11,374 nucleotides of DNA, from contig DKQU01000031.1 of NCBI GenBank assembly GCA_002471865.1, forward strand, positions 1 through 11,374. The letters run 5' to 3'. Shown in pieces: positions 6,752 to 11,374 of this stretch. This DNA comes from Fidelibacterota bacterium UBA7300 (GTDB lineage Bacteria > Fidelibacterota > Marinisomatia > Marinisomatales > UBA2128). The translations under genes were made by a program, and so were the position numbers. Position 1 is the first letter of the stretch; every line of letters begins with the position of its first letter. The notes under the pieces are model-generated. The model did no database searches. It was not told the DNA's origin and was given only the letters and a program-made list of their open reading frames with translations.

Positions 6752-6856
6752 TTAATGGTTCGAACGTAACGTCCAGATCAGAAAGGAGAGAAACAAAAAC
6801 AGGAGGAAGTTTGTCCATGGCGACGGAAGCACCTCTATATGCAAAAAAATCGACAC
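6752..6856 (-). CDS. Possible 34-residue membrane peptide
   Basis: This short frame lies in the 138-base gap between the universal stress gene and the DUF2231 gene. From a GTG start it encodes a peptide with one long hydrophobic run (NFLLFLFLSFLIWTL) followed by the basic end RSNH, the shape of a single-span small membrane protein. It ends 18 bases before the DUF2231 ATG, as an operon member would. It is in the same frame as the upstream gene, five codons past its TGA. Against it, the ribosome site is weak (GGA only), and hydrophobic short frames arise by chance. A competing plus-strand frame covers the same DNA. Confidence 0.22.
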   Translation of the reverse strand: MSIFLHIEVLPSPWTNFLLFLFLSFLIWTLRSNH

Positions 6857-6871
6857 ATGATTCCATTGTAC

Positions 6872-7750
6872 TCATTTCACAATTAGGATGGGGAATGCCG
6901 CTTTTTCCAGCGTCTTAATGGGCTTACTACCCAGAAAAAATTTCCTTAGTGGTGATTTACTGGAAGCACCCATGACCATTAGGTGAGTCTCGTTGGCAAA
7001 TTCGACAAAAGTGTCAACTGGATCACCGGTAAGAAAGTGTTGTTTGTGAGGAATCCCTTTGCTCTTTAGAAAACGTCCGGCAGCCTTCGCTGCGCGACTG
7101 TAACCAGGACCAAAATTTTCGGATTTTGACACTGTTAACGTATCTACTTCCATCCCCTGATTTGCGGCAATGGTAGCACCAAACCGGACGGCCCGCTTGG
7201 TGGCCTTGCTGTCATCCACCAGAAGCAAGAGCCGGTAGTCACGTCTGGTATCGAAGCTCTTCACAACAAATATGGATGTGGGAATGTACTGAATCAGATC
7301 GTGCGCCATGGATCGTTTCTGACTTCCACCGATAATGGTAAGAGTGTAATCCTCCTTTTGAGCCTCACGTCTCAATTCATCAATGATTTCACCTTCCCGG
7401 AGAATGAGATCCACCTTCCTCCCATAGCTCCCCTGTAGTACCATCCTGATGCGGTCGTTCTCCTGTACAATATTTTCCGGATTGAAACCGTTAACCTGCT
7501 CGCTTTCCAAATAACCGGATGAATTCAGGTAGTCAAATGCCCAGCGGAGAACATCAATTCCCGGATGGTAGATTTCCCACTTGACCATGGAATCGAGAGC
7601 CAGATTGACACGCCCGGCAAACATCTCTTTTGGTTTTGAACCCACATAAACAACACTGAGATCCGCATCAAACGCTTTGGCAATACGCGAGCCAATATTG
7701 AGCGTAGGTTCAGAATATTCCTTACTCCCTACTGCCAGAAGAAATTTCAT
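6872..7750 (-). CDS. Tandem universal stress protein (UspA family)
   Basis: This 292-residue cytoplasmic protein contains two UspA-type domains. Domain 1 (about 1-166) begins MKFLLAVGSKEYSEPTLNIG and ends TIIGGSQKRSMAHD through SIFVVK. Domain 2 (about 171-292) begins YRLLLLVDDSKATKRAVRFG and ends MVMGASSKSPLRKFFLGS through FPILIVK. Usp proteins sense or bind nucleotides under stress. The ATP-binding pattern G-2x-G-9x-G-S/T is incomplete: domain 2 keeps GAS and a spaced GS but lacks the second glycine, and domain 1 lacks most of it, so ATP binding is doubtful. The gene follows the SLC13 transporter gene by 67 bases on the same strand; transporter-Usp pairs are common, and Usp domains often modulate the partner permease. 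A short coupled frame ends at its start codon. Confidence 0.88.
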   Translation of the reverse strand: MKFLLAVGSKEYSEPTLNIGSRIAKAFDADLSVVYVGSKPKEMFAGRVNLALDSMVKWEIYHPGIDVLRWAFDYLNSSGYLESEQVNGFNPENIVQENDRIRMVLQGSYGRKVDLILREGEIIDELRREAQKEDYTLTIIGGSQKRSMAHDLIQYIPTSIFVVKSFDTRRDYRLLLLVDDSKATKRAVRFGATIAANQGMEVDTLTVSKSENFGPGYSRAAKAAGRFLKSKGIPHKQHFLTGDPVDTFVEFANETHLMVMGASSKSPLRKFFLGSKPIKTLEKAAFPILIVK

Positions 7751-7797
7751 AGTCTTCTCATCCTCATCGCTTCACAATCTTGTACATAATTTTTCAT
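7747..7797 (-). CDS. Possible 16-codon coupled leader ORF
   Basis: Upstream of the universal stress gene, an ATG at 7797 opens a 16-codon frame (MKNYVQDCEAMRMRRL) whose TGA overlaps the next ATG as ATGA. GGAG lies eight bases before it, a better ribosome site than that of the stress gene itself. This arrangement would allow translation of the stress protein to depend on the leader. No attenuator hairpin or run of one amino acid is visible, and a frame of this length could be accidental. Confidence 0.3.
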   Translation of the reverse strand: MKNYVQDCEAMRMRRL

Positions 7798-7817
7798 TTT
7801 GCAATCTCCAATTTTTA

Positions 7818-9245
7818 TCAAAATAGGGGCCACAAAAGCTGAGATACCAACAACAGCACTATTACAGACATAATAAAGAGCTTCCCGCCTGCTTTCAGGA
7901 AATCACCTCGTTTCACCAAACCGCTTGAGTGTATGATCATGCATGTAGGAGACGCCACAACAGTCAGATAGGCGAACGCCGATGCCAGGGCCGCAGCAAA
8001 TCCCATGATAATAGGGTCGCCTCCCATATTGAGCACAATAGGTCCTATGACCGCCACTGCCGCAGCGTTACTGAGAAAATTAGTCAGAATTGCTGACAGC
8101 AGGATGGCTACTGTAATTTGAAGCAGTGGTGAATCGCCAGCTACAAACTGGAGAGCATCCATAGCTCCGCCGGCTATCCACTGGGCTAGACCAGTGTAGT
8201 TTATCTGGATACCGATAGAGATGGCAGCACCGAAGAGGAGAATAACGCCCCAGTTAGTATTTCGATTTAAGTCGGACCAATCCACCAAACCGAATGCTAA
8301 GTACACAAACACTCCTATCAAGGCAATGATACCCAAGCCTATTGTGTGACCGAGGAAAACCCATCCTAAGAACACACCCATAAAGACAGCGATGACAAGA
8401 TACTCTTTGCCCTGCATCTTTCCGCCCTTGGTTACCTGTACCTTCAGCTTCCGGACAGCGGTATCAAGTACCCTCTGCTTCGGCCGGAACGTCATAAGGA
8501 GAATAATTACAGCCAGTGGAATTTGGAAAAGAAGCATGGGATAAGCGTGTTTCATCCACTGAAGATACGAAACAGTTCCGTGTCCGAATTCTGTCCAGTA
8601 ACCCATCATGATGACATTCCTCCCACCGCCTGACGGCGTTCCGATGGAACCCATGGCGCTGCCGTAAGCGATAGAGAAAAGGAGCAGCGATGCCAGTACT
8701 GCTACTTTCTTCGGATCCGAGCTTGTACTCCTCACAAGTATCAGTCCCACGGGCATCATCATGGCGGTCACCGTGTGCTCTCCGATGAACGATGAGAGCA
8801 ACGCACAGATGGTGGTGAAACCAGCGGCTATTCGCCAAGTCTTATTTCCGGTCAAACGGATGATTCCCAGCGCCAGACGTGAATCGAGCCCCTGTTTTAC
8901 AATGGAAACAGCAAGCATAAGCGATCCCATGATGAAGAAGACGGCATCACTCATAAAGCTCGACGCCACTTCGTTAGGCTCGGCAATACCGAAAACTACT
9001 TGAAGTATGAGTATCATCATGGCAACTGCTGGTAAAGGCACCGGTTCAGTAATGATCAGTACCAGAGTCATTATAACTATGATCAGAGTATGGTAAGCAT
9101 CATCGGGGCGGGATAAATCTGACATGCCGGACGGGGCAGGGAGAAGATAGAGCACAATCCCTACAATAATAGTCAGCAAAAGCCACCGTTTCTGTCGAAT
9201 CCAGTAGAGTACGTTGGCGATTACTTGGTTAGATATTTGAAACAT
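7818..9245 (-). CDS. SLC13/DASS-family anion transporter, divergent first motif
   Basis: This 475-residue polytopic membrane protein resembles SLC13 permeases (divalent anion:sodium symporters, for example VcINDY), which import dicarboxylates or sulfate with Na+. Family features are EPVPLPAVAM (67-76), the long hydrophobic segments, and the second-repeat hairpin tip LTNFLSNAAAVAVIGP (387-402). The matching first-repeat tip, normally S-N-T, reads SSFIGEHTVTAMMMP (151-165), with Glu156-His157-Thr158. The nearby first-repeat loop, often GTPPN, is GTPSGGGRN (202-210). Ion and substrate binding may thus differ from typical members. The gene lies 50 bases after moaE and before the universal stress gene, all on one strand. 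Import of an oxyanion such as sulfate or molybdate would fit the cofactor genes, but that is inference. No clear Shine-Dalgarno sequence precedes the ATG. Confidence 0.85.
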   Translation of the reverse strand: MFQISNQVIANVLYWIRQKRWLLLTIIVGIVLYLLPAPSGMSDLSRPDDAYHTLIIVIMTLVLIITEPVPLPAVAMMILILQVVFGIAEPNEVASSFMSDAVFFIMGSLMLAVSIVKQGLDSRLALGIIRLTGNKTWRIAAGFTTICALLSSFIGEHTVTAMMMPVGLILVRSTSSDPKKVAVLASLLLFSIAYGSAMGSIGTPSGGGRNVIMMGYWTEFGHGTVSYLQWMKHAYPMLLFQIPLAVIILLMTFRPKQRVLDTAVRKLKVQVTKGGKMQGKEYLVIAVFMGVFLGWVFLGHTIGLGIIALIGVFVYLAFGLVDWSDLNRNTNWGVILLFGAAISIGIQINYTGLAQWIAGGAMDALQFVAGDSPLLQITVAILLSAILTNFLSNAAAVAVIGPIVLNMGGDPIIMGFAAALASAFAYLTVVASPTCMIIHSSGLVKRGDFLKAGGKLFIMSVIVLLLVSQLLWPLF

Positions 9246-9295
9246 TATTTAGGCAGAAAGTTACAGAGCAACGACTAACTATACTCTAAGAAACT

Positions 9296-9727
9296 TCATT
9301 TTTCGGTTGGCAGTTCATGCCGGCATTCGGACGGAATTTTCGTCCCGTTTTCCAAAACGGCCCACTTCCAGATGGGGACTCGTTTCTTCAACTCAGAGAT
9401 AAACCATGCCATAGCTTCCAGTCCCTCTGCCCGATGCTCCGACCAGATGGAAACATGAATGGCGGATTCGCCTACCGGGATCTCCCCGATTCTGTGACGA
9501 CAGAAAATATCTGATATAGGAAATTTTTCTGCAGTTCCAGCGGCAAGACTTTGCAGTTCTTCTTCTGCCATCCCTTCGTAATGTTCATAGAAGAGCCCCC
9601 GGATGGTTTCTCCATTTTCGGTTGAACGTACTCTTCCGTTAAACACCAACTCCGCTCCATCATTATGATGAGAATCTTCGCTTGGAAACGGTTCAATCTT
9701 TCCTGAAACGATTTCTGTCTTAATCAC
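9296..9727 (-). CDS. moaE: Molybdopterin synthase catalytic subunit MoaE
   Basis: MoaE, as a dimer with two MoaD subunits, adds two sulfurs to precursor Z (cPMP) to form molybdopterin. The 143-residue protein carries the family blocks FNGRVRSTENG (29-39), YEHYEGMAEEEL (47-58), CRHRIGEIPVGE (76-87), SEHRAEGLEAMAW (96-108) and KKRVPIWKWA (114-123). Lys114 and Lys121 correspond in spacing to the catalytic Lys119 and Lys126 of E. coli MoaE. The start is a GTG at 9727; no ATG lies in a suitable place and the N-terminus aligns well from here. The ribosome site is weak. It follows moaD by 33 bases in the cofactor operon. Confidence 0.94.
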   Translation of the reverse strand: MIKTEIVSGKIEPFPSEDSHHNDGAELVFNGRVRSTENGETIRGLFYEHYEGMAEEELQSLAAGTAEKFPISDIFCRHRIGEIPVGESAIHVSIWSEHRAEGLEAMAWFISELKKRVPIWKWAVLENGTKIPSECRHELPTEK

Positions 9728-9760
9728 TATTCACTACCCAATCCGAATTCCGAAATCAAA

Positions 9761-10003
9761 TCATCCACCTTGCACCGGAGGAATAAGCGCTACTTCGTCA
9801 CCATCCTTAAGTTCAACAGCCTCGGGTGTGTATTTCTGATTTACTGCCACCCGAAGACTAACGCCTTCCAGAAGGTCACCGGCTTGCTCCCGAACCTTCT
9901 CCTCCAGATCAGACGTAGTCACTCCTTCTTCAAGATGAAATACAAGTTCATCTTTCCCCAAATGATATCTCACTTGCGAAAAACATTTAACTATTACTTT
10001 CAT
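9761..10003 (-). CDS. moaD: Molybdopterin synthase sulfur carrier MoaD
   Basis: MoaD is the ubiquitin-like small subunit that carries sulfur as a C-terminal thiocarboxylate to MoaE. The 80-residue protein has the beta-grasp pattern, the hydrophobic stretch DEVALIPPVQGG at its end, and the essential terminal Gly79-Gly80. Length is normal. The ATG at 10003 lies seven bases after the moeB-like stop; GAGGA, which includes the end of that stop codon, serves as ribosome site, so the two are translationally coupled. Its activating enzyme is the gene just upstream, which carries both the adenylating and the sulfurtransferase domains needed to load it. Confidence 0.94.
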   Translation of the reverse strand: MKVIVKCFSQVRYHLGKDELVFHLEEGVTTSDLEEKVREQAGDLLEGVSLRVAVNQKYTPEAVELKDGDEVALIPPVQGG

Positions 10004-10010
10004 TCATTCC

Positions 10011-11012
10011 TCAATCTAATTCAATAATATCCATCGAATGATTTAATCCGTCGTACAAAAGAAGTTTACCGGAGAGGTTCGGCTCCAGACCCAGGATTAT
10101 CTTCACCGTCTCCAACGCTTGAATATTGCCGATTATTCCGGGGAGCATGCCCAGAACTCCTGTATCAGCACAACTGTCGCCGGTGGCGGACTGCTCTGGG
10201 AAAAGGTCAGCATATCGCGGACCGCCATTGTAGTTGAACACCGACACCTGTCCCTCAAAACGGTAGAGTCCGGCATAAACCAGAGGAACAGAATGGTCCG
10301 AAGCATACTCATCTAAAACGCGGCGGACAGCTAATGAATCAGTGGCATCCACAATGACATCTGCACTCGAAAGGAGATCATCACGATTTTCTGAAGTCAA
10401 AAAAACATTTTTCATCTCAACTTTTATTACAGGATTGAGACTTGAGATTCGCTCCACCGCCGCTTCCACTTTGGACCGGCCAACATCGTCCGAGCTATAG
10501 AGGGGCTGCCGCGGGATGTTGGACAGCTCCACCACATCACCATCAATGAGCCTAAGAGTACCTACTCCGGCGGCGGCGAGATACTGGGATACGGGGCAGC
10601 CAAGTCCACCCATCCCAACAATCGTTACTTGAGCCGCGGCCAGAGCTTTCTGACCTTTCACTCCCACTTGCGGCAAGACCATCTGCCGGGCGTAGCGGCT
10701 GAGATCTGCCTTCGATGACTCAAACTCGTTCCAAGCCTGAGCGCCACCCAACAGACTGACAACATTCTCAGCACCATTTTCCCGGATGAACCTTTCTGTA
10801 CTCAAACCGTATTGGCAAACAATTACCACTGGGTTATCATCTATAGTACTGAAATCCAAATCTTCTTCAGCAACTATAGTTGCATCAAGAGAAACAATGG
10901 GATCCAGTTCATGTTGTTCTCTCGGACGGATATCTACAACTCTAAAGGATTTTCCCTCATCCAACCACTTCTGTAATTCTTGTGGAGAAATTATCATCGA
11001 ATCGTTTTCCAT
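10011..11012 (-). CDS. MoeB/ThiF-type activating enzyme with N-terminal rhodanese
   Basis: This 333-residue two-domain protein should adenylate the MoaD C-terminus and may transfer sulfur to it. The rhodanese domain (about 5-100) has VVDIRPREQHE (25-35) and the active loop CQYGLST with Cys66. The E1-like domain (about 104-333) has RYARQMVLPQVG (107-118), the nucleotide loop GMGGLG (133-138), LIDGD with Asp157, SNIPRQ with Arg168, Lys181, DATD (222-225) and CADTGVLG with Cys281, the position of E. coli MoeB Cys187. The structural zinc cysteines are absent: GPRYADLFP replaces the usual GPCYRCLFP, and the protein ends before the second CxxC. Known MOCS3-type fusions carry the rhodanese at the C-terminus, so this order is reversed. 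The start at 11012 overlaps moeA by 19 bases; a second ATG at 10997 makes an ATGA overlap and is equally plausible. Confidence 0.9.
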   Translation of the reverse strand: MENDSMIISPQELQKWLDEGKSFRVVDIRPREQHELDPIVSLDATIVAEEDLDFSTIDDNPVVIVCQYGLSTERFIRENGAENVVSLLGGAQAWNEFESSKADLSRYARQMVLPQVGVKGQKALAAAQVTIVGMGGLGCPVSQYLAAAGVGTLRLIDGDVVELSNIPRQPLYSSDDVGRSKVEAAVERISSLNPVIKVEMKNVFLTSENRDDLLSSADVIVDATDSLAVRRVLDEYASDHSVPLVYAGLYRFEGQVSVFNYNGGPRYADLFPEQSATGDSCADTGVLGMLPGIIGNIQALETVKIILGLEPNLSGKLLLYDGLNHSMDIIELD

Positions 11013-11374
11013 GGTAAAATCCGAATGCGAATTTCCTCTCCGGGTTCAAAAAGTCCATCTCCCGGTTCACCCCCCAAAATACAATTGGCTTCCAAAGATG
11101 ACGATAGCATATGTGATCCAATTTTAGTAGACGGTTTGCAAACTAGTTTTCCATCTTCCAACCATGCGTGACCAAATAAATATCGGTATTTTACTTTTTC
11201 CCGCGGAAATGGTTCAGCCAAAATACCGGTTGTTGGTTTTGACTCCGGAATTCCCATCATGGTTTCCAGAACGGACCAGACCCATTCCATAAACCCGATA
11301 TAGGATGATACGGGATTCCCAGGCAGTCCAAAAATCAAGGTGTTATTCCCCGTACCGAAAAAGAGCGGTTTCCC
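10994..11374 (-). CDS. moeA: Molybdopterin molybdenumtransferase MoeA, C-terminal part
   Basis: This is the last 126 residues of MoeA, which inserts molybdate into adenylylated molybdopterin; the rest lies past the window edge at 11374. The frame is open to the edge and begins GKPLFFGTGNNTLIFGLPGN, followed by PVSSYIGF, the conserved MoeA block that ends the molybdenum-cofactor-binding domain. The remaining 80 or so residues form the C-terminal beta-barrel domain IV (from about TTGILAEPFPREK to EIRIRILPW). The stop overlaps the moeB-like gene, making moeA the first visible gene of the cofactor operon. Nothing suggests a break. Confidence 0.93.
   Translation of the reverse strand, partial: GKPLFFGTGNNTLIFGLPGNPVSSYIGFMEWVWSVLETMMGIPESKPTTGILAEPFPREKVKYRYLFGHAWLEDGKLVCKPSTKIGSHMLSSSLEANCILGGEPGDGLFEPGEEIRIRILPWKTIR

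Noticed and set aside
6817..6918. Plus-strand 33-codon frame with AGGAGG upstream, as a real gene
   Set aside because: It overlaps the end of the well-supported stress gene on the other strand, and its sequence matches no family I recognise. It is kept only as a note in the findings.

Overview
The window is a compact bacterial chromosomal segment, almost entirely coding and almost entirely on the minus strand. There are no rRNA, tRNA, IS element or CRISPR repeats. Base composition is moderate. Many gene pairs overlap by ATGA or TAATG. A degenerate type IX secretion (T9SS) sorting tail just past the thiI stop points to the Bacteroidota/FCB group in the wide sense (Bacteroidota, Marinimicrobia and relatives). 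The phylum is inferred from that clue and cannot be fixed from this sequence alone.

Region 1 (1-3591, minus) is a tightly coupled lipid operon. In transcription order it encodes a long-chain acyl-CoA synthetase, a GbsR/MarR-type repressor, an alpha/beta hydrolase with a signal peptide, and a ketoacyl-ACP synthase III (KAS III) homologue cut by the window edge. An imperfect inverted repeat lies directly upstream of the synthetase start and could be the repressor's operator. The likely logic is that an exported hydrolase frees or modifies an acyl substrate, the synthetase activates it to acyl-CoA, and the KAS III enzyme condenses it. The product is unknown.

Region 2 (3592-5132) has a divergently transcribed EamA-type drug/metabolite transporter (plus) and a convergent GYD-domain small protein (minus). 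A 256-base gap follows that appears to hold gene debris: a Cas2-like N-terminus on the plus strand and a T9SS sorting-domain C-terminus on the minus strand, ending ten bases apart.

Region 3 (5133-7817, minus) encodes a two-domain universal stress protein preceded by a possible 16-codon coupled leader ORF, a possible tiny membrane peptide, a DUF2231 membrane protein and ThiI (tRNA 4-thiouridine synthetase without a rhodanese domain). DUF2231 and thiI overlap by one base.

Region 4 (7818-11374, minus) encodes molybdenum cofactor genes in the order moeA (C-terminal part only), a rhodanese-ThiF fusion of MoeB type, moaD and moaE, then an SLC13/DASS transporter. The rhodanese-MoeB protein should activate the MoaD C-terminal Gly-Gly and could itself deliver sulfur to make the thiocarboxylate. 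MoaD and MoaE then form molybdopterin synthase, and MoeA inserts molybdenum. The SLC13 protein has a strongly altered first ion-binding motif.

The observations most worth a second look are the gene relics at 4966-5143, the reversed domain order and lost zinc cysteines of the MoeB-like protein, the SLC13 motif change, and the lipid operon with its exported hydrolase.
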